Shown: one piece after another, positions 8,169-16,500 of the stretch
Layout of the letters: each line of letters starts with the position of its first letter
Position numbering within the stretch: position 1 is the stretch's first letter
DNA from: a virus
Direction: 5' to 3' (one strand)
IMG/VR virus record: IMGVR_UViG_3300012931_000041
Location: 1-38,916 of that record
DNA: 38,916 bases
The notes under the pieces: model-generated
What the model saw: the letters and a program-made list of their open reading frames with translations, nothing else
Databases searched by the model: none
What the model was told of the DNA's origin: nothing
Program-made: the position numbers and the translations under genes

Positions 8169-8566
8169 TGGAGCCCCCGATAGGCTGCGGCGATGTTCTT
8201 CGGCAGTTCCTCTGACGCCTTGGGAATAGTCGGGCGCATATAAGGCTTGCCACCATTGCGCGTTCTCGTTCCGCCATCTGGCATTTGTTCGCCTAGAAGA
8301 AACTCCTGATAAACCGCATAGGTCATAATGTCCTCATGGGTTTTGGGGTTGTCTGCGCGGTGAGGACCATATGCCCCCTCGATCTGCCCCTCGGCGTTAA
8401 CTACGGCATGGTCAGGACCAATAGAGCCCTGGAGGGCTGTCGTATCGCGATTACAGAGCCGCTTCGCCTCGATAGCCGCGTCGCTCGTCGTCTTGTCGAT
8501 GCCGAGGATAAGGGCGCGCTCGACGAGGGCCTCGATGGCCGCGCCGTTCCAGGTGAGCTCGCTCAT
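8165..8566 (-). CDS. HK97 gp10-like head-tail / minor tail component
   Basis: 133 residues, overlapping the upstream connector gene by ATGA (8566-8563). The N-terminal helix (WNGAAIEALVERALILGIDKTTSDAAIEAKRLC) is followed by a polar middle and a C-terminus reading PYMRPTIPKASEELPKNIAAAY. That layout is characteristic of HK97 gp10-type proteins, where a final helix follows a PFMRPA-like turn. The family belongs to the head-tail joining or tail-terminator group of long-tailed phages. Neighbours on both sides are head-tail joining genes. The 3' end touches the first unit of the 11-bp repeat array. Confidence 0.75.
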   Translation of the reverse strand: MSELTWNGAAIEALVERALILGIDKTTSDAAIEAKRLCNRDTTALQGSIGPDHAVVNAEGQIEGAYGPHRADNPKTHEDIMTYAVYQEFLLGEQMPDGGTRTRNGGKPYMRPTIPKASEELPKNIAAAYRGLQ

Positions 8567-9372
8567 GCGAAGCTCCTTTGGTTCGTGCCCAGGCGCGCGA
8601 GAATCTTCTCCCGCTCGGCCTCGAGGTCGGCCGCGGTGTAGCTGTACTCCCCTCCCCCGATCGACTCAGACTTAAGGCCCGGCTTCGAGGACACGGCGAG
8701 CGAGCAGAGGTCGTAGAGGGCCTTCACGCGCTTGGCGGTATCGGCTATCGGGACGTAGATCATAACGACTCGCTGGCCCCAGTCCTCGCGCGGGTGAGCG
8801 CCCGTGCCCAGACGCCGGATCTGCTTGCCGCCGGCCACGATCTCATAGTCCGAGGCGGCGAGGGTAACGGGGGTCTCCTCGCACCAGTCGCCGATGAAAT
8901 TGTCGCGGTAGATGACGGTCTCGACGATGCTCGTCACGGACAGGACTGGGCGTTTCGGGAATAGGTAGTCGCCGGGGATCTCCTCCTCGAAGGTCTCGAC
9001 CTGCGAAGCATGCGCGCCGAAGCGGCTAACGATCTCCTGCTCCTCGGCGTCGATGATCTCCTGGAGGGCCACGTCGGTCATGCCCGTGGATACGTGAGCC
9101 CGTAGCCCGGTCGGCGTGATGAGGCTCGAGGCGCTCGACCATATCGCGTAGAGCGTCGTGTCGGCCGAGATGGCGAAGACGGCGCCGGGGGCGTAGGTCG
9201 TACCCGTGCCATCCGCCGCGGTGTTCCAACCTGCGAAGGTGTAGCCGGCGAGATTGAGCGCGCCCCCGTTACCCTGGACCGTGACGGAAGCGCCCGCCGT
9301 GTAGGCGGTCGCGTCGACAGGGACAGAGCCGCCCGTCGCGCCGTTGCGGTGGTAGGTAAGGGAGACGCTCAT
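8563..9372 (-). CDS. Head-tail connector with an N-terminal Listeria-Bacteroides repeat-like domain
   Basis: 269 residues. Residues about 1-78 (YHRNGATGGSVP, then GYTFAGWNTAADGTGTTYAPG and TLYAIW) fit the InlB B-repeat / Listeria-Bacteroides repeat pattern. That small beta fold is common in surface adhesins. Residues about 84-269 look like a phage head-tail connector of the gp6 type: RAHVSTGMTDVALQEIIDAEEQEIVSRFG, then beta strands and a C-terminal helical region. The connector ring closes the head and docks the tail. The extra domain at the N-terminus is unusual for a connector and could decorate the virion neck. Both parts lie in one frame with no sign of a break. Confidence 0.75.
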   Translation of the reverse strand: MSVSLTYHRNGATGGSVPVDATAYTAGASVTVQGNGGALNLAGYTFAGWNTAADGTGTTYAPGAVFAISADTTLYAIWSSASSLITPTGLRAHVSTGMTDVALQEIIDAEEQEIVSRFGAHASQVETFEEEIPGDYLFPKRPVLSVTSIVETVIYRDNFIGDWCEETPVTLAASDYEIVAGGKQIRRLGTGAHPREDWGQRVVMIYVPIADTAKRVKALYDLCSLAVSSKPGLKSESIGGGEYSYTAADLEAEREKILARLGTNQRSFA

Positions 9373-9639
9373 TTACTCTTCCGCCTTCTCGAGCAACTTC
9401 TCGATGATGGCCGCGCGGTCGGTTTCCTCTATCCCTTGGTCGATGGCGAGGGCGAGGAGCTCGTCGTCGGTCTTGGCTTCGAGGATCTCGCGGGCGGACT
9501 GGTCTTCGTCGCCTCCGGTATCCGGATCTTGTTCTCCGTCGGTCTGCGCATCGGCACCCTCCTTGAGACCCTCGGCTTTCTTCGCGGCCCCAGCCTTCAC
9601 CGCCCTGGCTTTCTCGGACCACATATCGAATGTCCTCAT
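9373..9639 (-). CDS. Small acidic head protein, function unknown
   Basis: 88 residues from the ATG at 9639, with AAGGAG nearby upstream. The first 28 residues are Ala/Lys-rich (KARAVKAGAAKKAEGLKEGA). The rest is strongly acidic (DGEQDPDTGGDEDQSAREILEAKTDDELLALAIDQG) and ends in a short helix. It resembles the small charged proteins many phages encode between capsid and connector genes. No known domain was recognised. A hairpin precedes it. Confidence 0.6.
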   Translation of the reverse strand: MRTFDMWSEKARAVKAGAAKKAEGLKEGADAQTDGEQDPDTGGDEDQSAREILEAKTDDELLALAIDQGIEETDRAAIIEKLLEKAEE

Positions 9640-9656
9640 CGATCGCTCCTTGAAGT

Positions 9657-9680
9657 GGCGGGGCCTGTTAGAGCCCCGCC
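9657..9680 (-). terminator. Hairpin between head genes
   Basis: A perfect 8-bp inverted repeat (GGCGGGGC and GCCCCGCC) with an 8-nt loop, in the 47-bp gap between two head genes. There is no U-tract, so it probably slows decay or partly terminates, rather than being a strong terminator. It could adjust the ratio of capsid-module mRNA to downstream mRNA. Confidence 0.55.
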
Positions 9681-9686
9681 AGATCC

Positions 9687-10313
9687 CTACTTATTGATGT
9701 AGGCCATGTTGACCTGCTGGATGGTACCGGTCGCCGTGGCGTTGTTTTCCTGGATGACGCAGGGCTCGCCCACGTCGGGGTGGAAGATGACGCCGTTCTC
9801 CGACTCGAATTCGGTCGTGACCGAGGCCGCGCAGGGGAGGCTCTGGCACATGCCGTCCGCGAGGACGCCGATGATGCGGACCTTGGCGCCGGAGGCCACA
9901 GCCTTGGCGAGGGCCGTCTTGAAGGTGATCGCCAAGGCTGCGAGGGAGTCGACCTCGTTGAACTCCCAAGTGCCGTCCGTGCACTCGTAGGCCACGACGT
10001 CGCCAGAAGCCGCAGCACCGCCTGCGGGGTCGGTGGGGGCGCTGGTCACGTTGATGATCATGTCACCCGCGGCGGCCGCGACGCTCGCAGTATTCTTGGA
10101 GCCGGCCAGGGTTGCGGCGGCTGGGGCGTGGCCGCCGTTGGTCGTGGCGGGGTAGAGCATGGAGAGGGTGTGCGCGGTGCCAGCGCAGGTTACGAGGGCG
10201 CGCAGCATGACCGCACGGAACCCGGTGAGGCCGGGTACATTGTGCTGGATGATGGTGCCGAAGGCAATGGACTTCTTGCCGAAGGGCAGAAGCTTCTGGA
10301 CGTTCGCGAGCAT
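9687..10313 (-). CDS. Putative capsid decoration protein
   Basis: 208 residues, just downstream of the major capsid gene, with AAAGGAAGGA before the ATG. It is rich in Ala, Thr, Gly and Val. The middle (TLAGSKNTASVAAAAGDMIINVTSAPT) reads like a beta-rich domain, followed by a second beta domain. There is no signal peptide. Position and composition suggest a head decoration or head fibre protein on the capsid surface. No family is clearly recognisable, so the role is inferred. Confidence 0.55.
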   Translation of the reverse strand: MLANVQKLLPFGKKSIAFGTIIQHNVPGLTGFRAVMLRALVTCAGTAHTLSMLYPATTNGGHAPAAATLAGSKNTASVAAAAGDMIINVTSAPTDPAGGAAASGDVVAYECTDGTWEFNEVDSLAALAITFKTALAKAVASGAKVRIIGVLADGMCQSLPCAASVTTEFESENGVIFHPDVGEPCVIQENNATATGTIQQVNMAYINK

Positions 10314-10362
10314 TTGATCCTTCCTTTGGGCTGAGGTTTGTCACCACGCCCGAGAGAGCCGC

Positions 10363-10384
10363 GCCGGGGGATTGCTCCCCCGGC
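10363..10384 (-). terminator. Hairpin after the major capsid gene
   Basis: A perfect 8-bp inverted repeat (GCCGGGGG and CCCCCGGC) with a 6-nt loop, within 10 bases of the end of the capsid gene. No U-tract follows. Hairpins after capsid genes commonly stabilise the highly expressed capsid mRNA or terminate a fraction of transcripts. Confidence 0.6.
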
Positions 10385-10392
10385 TATTCGAA

Positions 10393-11631
10393 TCACGCGA
10401 TGTTCGTGACCTTGGCGAACGCGAGGGGGCGCTTCCAGACGAAACAGCCGCGCGTCCAGCAGCGGATCGCGTACTTGTTGGAGATGAAGTCGGAGGCGTG
10501 GCTATCCGAGATCTCGATCGTGATTCCGGAGCGCTCGGCGTAGCACATGCGGGCGAAGTCGCCGAGGACGGCCGTGCCCTTGGGCAGACGGAAGGTCGCG
10601 ACGAGAGTCCGGCCCCAGACGCGCATCGGGCCGATGTCGGCGGGATGGCCCCAGATGTACTGGCCGTTGTCGCTCTTCATAAGCTGGATGGGCTCCCAGT
10701 TCTCCCCGTTGACCGCGACCATGTTCGGCTCGGCGAAGCCGTTCTTCTGGACCTTGCCCATAGCCATGTACAGGGCGTCGAGAGGCATCTGTCCCTGGGC
10801 GTCCTGGGTGTTGATGCCGGTCTTGTTGATGAGACCCTGAAGCACGGGGGTCGAGCCCGAGCCGTTGTACAGCTCGTAGTCGAGAAGCTCGCGCAGGCCC
10901 AGGGTCAGCTCGTCGTTGACGATGCCCTGGATCTGCGGCACGTCGTCGAGCTGCTTGCGGGTGATCGGGAGCCAGTGGCCCACGTCCTCGACGGGGACCG
11001 AGCGCTCGGTGAAGGCGAAGGCGGACTCCCCATAGGCGCCAGTCTCGGCCTTCTCAGCCGCGGCCTGGGTCCGGGTCGTCTCCTCCATGTACACGTAGGA
11101 GCTCTGGGATGTCAGGCGCTTGGGGATCTTGTCGAAGAGGCCCACGGACTCGACGGGCATCATCTCGATCTCGCCCGTACGCACGGCCTGAGGCGCGAAG
11201 CCGGCGGCCGTGGTCATGAGGGTCTTGAGGCCGCGGTCGGCGAAATGGAGCTTGAAGCCGCGCAGCCCGCCGTCGCCGAGGGCGGCCTTGAACTCGGCCG
11301 ACTCGGTGAAGAGCTCGCCGAGAGACTTCACGCCCCTGGCGCCGGGCTCGCCGTGTTGCATGCGGCCCTTCGTCTCGGGGTCGGGCTCGTGGTCGTCGAA
11401 GCTCGCGAGAGCCTTGACGAGGTTGTCGACCTCGGCGCCGAGGGCGTCCTGCTGGTCCTTCATCTTGCGCATCTCGCCGATGCGGGTCTGGAGGTCGCCG
11501 GTCAGGCCGGTCGCCTTCATGAGGTCGAAGTCGCCGCCGTCCACCTTGGACTCGTCGCGGGCCTTCTTGATCTTCTCGTTTACGGCGGTGAGCTCGTTGC
11601 GCTTCGCCACCAGGTCGGACTTGATAGCCAT
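10393..11631 (-). CDS. Major capsid protein, HK97 fold
   Basis: 412 residues, matching the length of HK97-type precursors. Residues about 1-90 form a charged coiled coil (KSDLVAKRNELTAVNEKIKKA) that corresponds to the delta scaffolding domain removed by the prohead protease. The mature part begins after about residue 100 and contains typical HK97-like text: MTTAAGFAPQAVRTGEI, then LYNGSGSTPVLQGLINK, then a C-terminal AIRCWTRGCFVWKRPLAFAKVTN. The gene follows the protease with a shared boundary base at 11631. It is the principal shell protein. Confidence 0.95.
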   Translation of the reverse strand: MAIKSDLVAKRNELTAVNEKIKKARDESKVDGGDFDLMKATGLTGDLQTRIGEMRKMKDQQDALGAEVDNLVKALASFDDHEPDPETKGRMQHGEPGARGVKSLGELFTESAEFKAALGDGGLRGFKLHFADRGLKTLMTTAAGFAPQAVRTGEIEMMPVESVGLFDKIPKRLTSQSSYVYMEETTRTQAAAEKAETGAYGESAFAFTERSVPVEDVGHWLPITRKQLDDVPQIQGIVNDELTLGLRELLDYELYNGSGSTPVLQGLINKTGINTQDAQGQMPLDALYMAMGKVQKNGFAEPNMVAVNGENWEPIQLMKSDNGQYIWGHPADIGPMRVWGRTLVATFRLPKGTAVLGDFARMCYAERSGITIEISDSHASDFISNKYAIRCWTRGCFVWKRPLAFAKVTNIA

Positions 11632-12395
11632 TACAGACTCCTTGCTAGGTCGTTTGCTTCGATCTGCCCGAACAGGGCAGCCACTTCCGCGCGCGCCTTC
11701 GCGGCCTCGGCCTCCGGGTCGGAAAGCGCGATGCGAGTAAGCTCGCCCGCCGCCTTCGTAAGCTCCGAGGCGATAGCCTTGAGGCCGTCGCGGTTCTTCT
11801 GCGCCGCCGGCTCTTTGCCCTTCTCCGCCCTGAGGTCCGCGATGCTTTGCGATCGCTTGACGAATTCGGCCACATCAGCCAGGAGCTTCTCTGCGTGCTC
11901 CTGGTAGGTGGACGAGTCCGCGCCTAGGCCTTTGATGTCCAAGGTCCGGGTATCGATCCCCGCGCCCAAAAGGACGGGGGATACTTCATAGACGCTCAAT
12001 TTCTTGAGGCGTCGGATGTCCTGATTTGTAGCGGGATCCTTGATGAATTCCTTCTCGAGTACGTCGAAGCCGAAAGACCATTCCCCGAGCTCGCCGATAT
12101 TCTTGACGGTTTTATAGGTCTCGAGGCCGCCCGCGGTGTCGAGGAAAAACTGGCCGTCGAAGATGAGCTCGTTCCCCACTTCGGAAATCGTGCCCTTCCC
12201 GACAGGCATAGCTCCGCCCCAACTGGAATGGTTGTATGCGCTGATACGGACCTTCTGCCCGTTGACGATCGCACCGGCGGGGATGATGTCGCCGTCATGG
12301 TCAACGACGCCGAGGGTCGCGAAGACGGCCTTGACCGTCCCGGCTTCGGAGACGGCCAGGTCCTTGAATTGTATCTGCTTGCGTTCCGGCATCAT
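11631..12395 (-). CDS. Prohead maturation protease (HK97 gp4-type, family U35)
   Basis: 254 residues. The catalytic core lies within residues 1-165: VVDHDGDIIPAGA, the presumed catalytic His in AYNHSSW (about residue 55), and the presumed catalytic Ser in GEWSFGFDV (about 105-113). These fit the Ser/His arrangement of prohead proteases. YEVSPVLLGAG (about 134-146) is another family hallmark. Residues 165-254 are charged and helical and may act as a scaffold. The enzyme cuts the delta domain from the capsid precursor inside the procapsid. It starts with ATGATG overlapping the upstream stop. Confidence 0.92.
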   Translation of the reverse strand: MMPERKQIQFKDLAVSEAGTVKAVFATLGVVDHDGDIIPAGAIVNGQKVRISAYNHSSWGGAMPVGKGTISEVGNELIFDGQFFLDTAGGLETYKTVKNIGELGEWSFGFDVLEKEFIKDPATNQDIRRLKKLSVYEVSPVLLGAGIDTRTLDIKGLGADSSTYQEHAEKLLADVAEFVKRSQSIADLRAEKGKEPAAQKNRDGLKAIASELTKAAGELTRIALSDPEAEAAKARAEVAALFGQIEANDLARSL

Positions 12396-12583
12396 GCGCC
12401 TCCGGTTTTATTGAGGTAGACGAAATCATTCCACCATCCCGAAAGGGGGGTGATGGGCGCCAATATTTTCCATCCGATAGTAATCGTCGGATCGCTAAAG
12501 GAATTGGTTATTCGGGCCAAGCGGATAAAAAACCATTGCAGGACTACGAAGTTCAGAAACCCCAACCACGTAATGCGCATCAT
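12392..12583 (-). CDS. Small one-pass membrane protein between portal and protease
   Basis: 63 residues, starting MMRITWLGFLNF and overlapping the portal stop through ATGATG. One hydrophobic segment (about 5-24) is followed by a segment ending PITPLSGWWNDFVYL. Comparable short proteins with a PLTGWW..Y.YL ending are, to my recollection, present in many phage genomes, with unknown role. Base composition is more A/T-rich than its neighbours. A membrane protein inside the head module is unusual. It might be a superinfection or entry factor, but nothing here proves that. Confidence 0.6.
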   Translation of the reverse strand: MMRITWLGFLNFVVLQWFFIRLARITNSFSDPTITIGWKILAPITPLSGWWNDFVYLNKTGGA

Positions 12584-14781
12584 GCGCCTCCTGAAATTGT
12601 GGGCGAAAAACTGAGCGTCCCTTGAGGATGCTCGAGTTCGGTTTCTCGCTCGGCTTCCTCGAAGGTGAACGTCTGCCCGTTGCGCTCGTCGCACTCGTCG
12701 TCGAAGCTGCCCTTCTGCGAATCGAAGGCGAGCATCGAGTCGAACGTCCCCGAGCCCTTCGCAACCTCGATGCTTGATACGTTCTGCGCGTACTTCGTCT
12801 CGGTTCGGCTGATCGTCTCTGCCCGATACTGCCTGGCCGCCTTGTCGCCGGCCGCCGCCGCCTTCTCCTCGCTCCAGCCGCGGGCGATGGCGCGGTCGTG
12901 CGCTTCCTTCGCCACGCCGGGGTACATCGAGGCGCCCTCGACGTTGGAGCGCATGGTGCGGGCGATCTCGCGCGGCCCGAGGCCAGCAGTGCGGCCCTCG
13001 GCGAGCGCCTTGAAGACCGCGTCTTGGGTCTGCTTCTCGAGGTTGACGAGGGCGATATGCTTCCCGCCCTTGGCGAGAATCTCGCGCTGGACGAGGTCAG
13101 GCAGGTCGAGGGCGACGCCATAGATGGCCTTGATGTTGCGCACGGTCGTCTGGGTCACGGCGAGGTAGTGGCCCTTCCACGCCAGCTCATCGGACAGGGC
13201 GCCGGCCTGGGTGGCGCGGGTCACGATCTTGTTGGCCTCAGCCTCGAGCTCGATGCCCTCGGGGCTATTCGGATCGATCTCTTCGGCTTTGCGGGCAGCG
13301 GGCGCGCGCGAGGCCAGGCCCGACGACTCGTAAGCGGAGACGATGCGATCGGCGATCGACACAAAGCCGCTTTCTAGCTCGCCCGTGTACGCGGCGCGGT
13401 GGCGCTCCTCGTACTGCGCCTGAGCCTTGGCAAATGCGCGCTCGCGGGAGGCGCCCTTCGTGTGGCGGGACTTCGAGACGGCGGGATCGGCGGGCGCGGC
13501 CGTGGATGTAGCAGGAGACGGATTGAGCGCCTCGATCTGCTCGAGGGTCAGCCCGTCCGGGACCTCGGTCACGCTGAACGGTACGCGCCTGATCTCGTCG
13601 GCGGGGGTCGTCTCGAAGCCGAGCTCCTTGCGCGCTTCAGCCCTCGAAATCACGCCGCCCGCGAAGTCGTTGACCATCCTGGTATGCAGCTTGTCCTCGT
13701 CCTCCTGTAGGACACGGACCTCGGACAGATCGAACTTGACCGTCCACTCGTCGGGGTTGGGCTCGAAGTCGTCGAGGAGCTGCGTCTCGAGCTCCGGCCC
13801 GATGAGGCGCTGGATCGGGATGATGGCGTCCTCGTAGGATTGCTCGCGCAGGCTCGTCATGGTCGCGCCTACGGCCGTCTGCGCAAGGCCCGCGCCGAAT
13901 CCTACGACGGCCGCCTTGACTCCGGTCACGGCGCAGACGCGCTCCTCGGGGATGCCGCGCATAGACGACAGATCCATGGCGGCAGGGGAGAAGCCGAATT
14001 GCTGAACCTTCGTCGGGCCCGCGTTGACCATAGGCTCGCCGCGATTGTCGCCGGAGAAGTGCGCCTTGATGTATTTCTTCGCCGCCTCGGCATCGAAGCC
14101 GCCGAGCACCTGCCCCGCCGCCACGTCGGGCGAGAAGAGGAGGCCGGGCACGCCCATGTTATGCAGCATGGAGGCCGCGAAGTTGTCGGCTTCCTCGTCG
14201 GTCGCCGCGTCGCGGATGACGGACTTCAGGGGCGCGAAGCCCTTGCGAGGGTTGAATGGGTCGATGCCGTAGCGCAGGTGGATCACGTCGGAGGGGTCGA
14301 GCTTCTGCGGCATCATCCCGCCGGGCGTGTACTGGTAGTAGCTCACGAAATCATTGGAGCCCTGGTTGACCATGGGCTCCATTTGGAAGTGCGGCACGTA
14401 CCAAAGTTCGCGGACGGACAGATCGCGGTTGCGGACTTTGACCATGTAGCCGTTGCCGTCCCAGATCAGGGACAGGATCACGCCCCACCAGAGCACCGTC
14501 CCCGAGTAGTTGGGATTCGGGCGGTTAAGGAGCTTGAGCATCGCATGATCTTTGACCGCCTCGCCCTTTCCGTCCTCGAGGTATATCGGGGCCTCGGGCC
14601 AGCGGCGGACGATCCAGAGCAGGACAGCCATGAGGAGCGAGGAGCCGGTCGGGTCGGCGGACAGCTTCGAATAGTCGCGCTTCGTACCGTAGGCGAAGGC
14701 GCCGAGGAAGCGGGAGAAGAGGCCGTGCTGCATCTCGGCGAGGGCCTTGCGGTTGGATACGATGGGGGAGCGGATGGTCAT
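12580..14781 (-). CDS. Portal protein fused to a MuF-type head morphogenesis domain
   Basis: About 733 residues, much longer than a normal HK97 portal (about 400). Residues 1-400 have portal hallmarks: RRWPEAPIYLED, GNGYMVKVRN, then DVIHLRYGIDPFNPRKGFAPL and GGVISRAEARKELG. After a Pro/Ala linker (about 415-435) the second half is a MuF-like minor head domain. It includes RAETISRTETKYAQN (a TE[ST]R-like motif, about 660) and near the end FDDECDERNGQTF followed by HPQGT. In many MuF domains the last motif is HPNCRC; the Cys pair is absent here. Start at 14781 is chosen for the ATGA overlap with terminase. The portal ring is the DNA channel; MuF may be an ejected internal protein. Confidence 0.9.
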   Translation of the reverse strand: MTIRSPIVSNRKALAEMQHGLFSRFLGAFAYGTKRDYSKLSADPTGSSLLMAVLLWIVRRWPEAPIYLEDGKGEAVKDHAMLKLLNRPNPNYSGTVLWWGVILSLIWDGNGYMVKVRNRDLSVRELWYVPHFQMEPMVNQGSNDFVSYYQYTPGGMMPQKLDPSDVIHLRYGIDPFNPRKGFAPLKSVIRDAATDEEADNFAASMLHNMGVPGLLFSPDVAAGQVLGGFDAEAAKKYIKAHFSGDNRGEPMVNAGPTKVQQFGFSPAAMDLSSMRGIPEERVCAVTGVKAAVVGFGAGLAQTAVGATMTSLREQSYEDAIIPIQRLIGPELETQLLDDFEPNPDEWTVKFDLSEVRVLQEDEDKLHTRMVNDFAGGVISRAEARKELGFETTPADEIRRVPFSVTEVPDGLTLEQIEALNPSPATSTAAPADPAVSKSRHTKGASRERAFAKAQAQYEERHRAAYTGELESGFVSIADRIVSAYESSGLASRAPAARKAEEIDPNSPEGIELEAEANKIVTRATQAGALSDELAWKGHYLAVTQTTVRNIKAIYGVALDLPDLVQREILAKGGKHIALVNLEKQTQDAVFKALAEGRTAGLGPREIARTMRSNVEGASMYPGVAKEAHDRAIARGWSEEKAAAAGDKAARQYRAETISRTETKYAQNVSSIEVAKGSGTFDSMLAFDSQKGSFDDECDERNGQTFTFEEAERETELEHPQGTLSFSPTISGGA

Positions 14782-16076
14782 ACGAACCCCCATTTAAGGC
14801 CAGGCTGTATCAGCTCATCGATCGCGTATCGCGCCGCGGCGAGGGCGTCGTCGTGGAAGCTGAATATCTCCTCGGTAGGCTGCCCGTTCTTGTCTTTCTT
14901 GTAGACCGCCCCCCGCACTTCCGTCGCGAGGCCTGGGCAGGCCTCGGGGTCGATGTGCCAGCGATGGCCGCGCAGGTAGGCGAAGCCCGACTTAACGAAG
15001 TCGGGCCGGCCGGACTTGTTGACGCCGACCATGTTGAAGCCAGCCTGCTGCCATTCCAGGATAGTCTTAGGCTCGGCCGAGTCGCCGCGCTGTAGCTCAT
15101 GCTTCCCGACGATGGGCGCGGCCGCGGCGATGATCCCTGAGTTGACGAGCTGCCGCACGTATAGCTCGCTGAAGCTGTAGAGTTCCCCGTCCTTGACGCC
15201 GATGCCCTCGGTCGCGTCGAAATGCTGGAAGCCGAAGTCGTGGCCCCAGAGTACCTGATCGAAGTCCTCGACCTTGTAGGGGCAGGGCTCATAGACGACA
15301 TTCGGGAAAGCCGCGTCGCCAAGCTCGCCCCATTCACCCAGGGCGTAAACTTGATACATGGTCGGGTCGGTGAGGCGAAGGGCCTCGAGCTCAGCCTTAT
15401 AGCCCTCGTCGATCCACTGGTTGTCGAGGTAGGTCGAGCGCAGGATTGTCGCGTTCGGCTTGGGGTTGTCAAAGAATTCCGCCTTCAGCCAGTGGCTAAC
15501 CGATATCGGGTTGAAGGTTAGCGTCATCTGGAACGGCTGGCGGGCCTGGCCTCGTAAGCGCAGGTTCAGTTGCCGGAAGTCCTCGGGCTCGAACTCAGAT
15601 GCTTCCTCGAGGCGGATATCGGTCAAGGGGCCGGACTTAAACGTCACGGACTTCGCATGCTCGCGCGCCCTGATGTCATTCATGCCGCGGAAGATGACCT
15701 CGTTGCCGTTGTGCTTGTTTCGGATCGTCAGCGCCGATTCAGATATGTCGTACAGCGGGGTAAGGTGCCAGGTATCGATCTTGTTGACGAGATCGGCGAA
15801 TGTCGAATAGCGGTTGGACTCGCCGACCTTGCGCAGGATCATGTAGTTGTGGCCGGGCTCGGCGGTGAGCCTGAAGGCGTCGCGTTGCGCGGCCCCGACC
15901 GATTTGCCGGACCCCGCCCCGCCTACCCAGACGTTGAAGCGGTTGTGATCCCAGATCGTCGCGTAGAACTTCGGGTTCATCCACGCGGGCAGGGTTTTGA
16001 AATCTACAGAGAGCACGGTCGCCCCCAGGTTGGCGGTGAAGATGATCGCGGCGAGAAAGGCGGCGATCCTACGCAT
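14778..16076 (-). CDS. terL: Terminase large subunit
   Basis: 432 residues. Walker A is VGGAGSGKSVGAA at about residue 50-62. Walker B is the acidic stretch TDIRLEEASE near 152. The coupling and motor region continues with LTFNPISVSHW. The RNase H-like nuclease begins near GHDFGFQHFDATEGIGV (about 278), with D in that strand and HDDALAAARYA near the C-terminus providing acidic metal ligands. This fits the PBSX/B-family (Terminase_3-like) ATPase-nuclease that packages DNA. The first 24 residues form an odd hydrophobic extension (RRIAAFLAAIIFTANLGA). A GTG at residue 21 preceded by a G-rich stretch is an alternative start. Confidence 0.95.
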   Translation of the reverse strand: MRRIAAFLAAIIFTANLGATVLSVDFKTLPAWMNPKFYATIWDHNRFNVWVGGAGSGKSVGAAQRDAFRLTAEPGHNYMILRKVGESNRYSTFADLVNKIDTWHLTPLYDISESALTIRNKHNGNEVIFRGMNDIRAREHAKSVTFKSGPLTDIRLEEASEFEPEDFRQLNLRLRGQARQPFQMTLTFNPISVSHWLKAEFFDNPKPNATILRSTYLDNQWIDEGYKAELEALRLTDPTMYQVYALGEWGELGDAAFPNVVYEPCPYKVEDFDQVLWGHDFGFQHFDATEGIGVKDGELYSFSELYVRQLVNSGIIAAAAPIVGKHELQRGDSAEPKTILEWQQAGFNMVGVNKSGRPDFVKSGFAYLRGHRWHIDPEACPGLATEVRGAVYKKDKNGQPTEEIFSFHDDALAAARYAIDELIQPGLKWGFV

Positions 16077-16434
16077 CGGGCGCCCCCTCGGGTTTTGGGG
16101 GTAGGCCGATGCTGATCGGGCCGAGGAGCTCGACCTTGCTGCCCTCGGTTGCCTCGCGGATCTCGCGCATGAGGGAGACGGCAGCCGGGCCGCCGGATAT
16201 CAGCACCTGCTTGACGACGCGGTTGACCAGCTTCTCGCCGGTCATGTCCTGCTCGGCCCCGTCGACCCTGACCTTGAAGCGCTCGGCTAGGAACTCGCCG
16301 TATATCTGAGACATGAGCTTTTTCTCATGGCGAGCGACGACGGATTTCTTCCCGCCGGCGCTCCCCCGCTTCTTTGCTTCGTCTTTGCTTAGAGCTCGTA
16401 TCGGCCTAAGATTCGCAGTTTTATCTCTAGGCAT
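16069..16434 (-). CDS. terS: Terminase small subunit
   Basis: 121 residues. The basic N-terminus (MPRDKTANLRPIRALSKDEAKKRGSAGGKKS) would bind DNA. The middle is helical (EKKLMSQIYGEFLAERFKV, then KLVNRVVKQVLISGGPAAVSLMREI). It sits immediately upstream of the large subunit and overlaps it by 8 bases. The small subunit recognises the packaging site. GAAGGA lies a few bases before the ATG. No clear sigma70 -35/-10 pair is visible on this strand upstream, which fits a late promoter needing another factor. Confidence 0.8.
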   Translation of the reverse strand: MPRDKTANLRPIRALSKDEAKKRGSAGGKKSVVARHEKKLMSQIYGEFLAERFKVRVDGAEQDMTGEKLVNRVVKQVLISGGPAAVSLMREIREATEGSKVELLGPISIGLPPKPEGAPDA

Positions 16435-16500
16435 AGCACATTCCTTCGGAAGTCTTTATGCCATAAGGCCAATAAATCGCCTTAGAATCGCCTCTTTTTG

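Noticed and set aside
8081-8277. Longer start for the 8031 gene
   Set aside because: The open frame to 8277 would translate an 11-bp repeat array and overlap the gp10-like gene; the ATG at 8031 has a reasonable ribosome site.
10372-11907. 511-codon plus-strand frame across the capsid and protease genes
   Set aside because: It is the antisense shadow of two well-recognised genes; the translation is low-complexity (Leu/Gly/Ala/Arg/Glu) and matches no family.
13840-14904. 354-codon plus-strand frame over the portal gene
   Set aside because: Antisense shadow caused by high G/C third positions in the portal; no ribosome site or domain.
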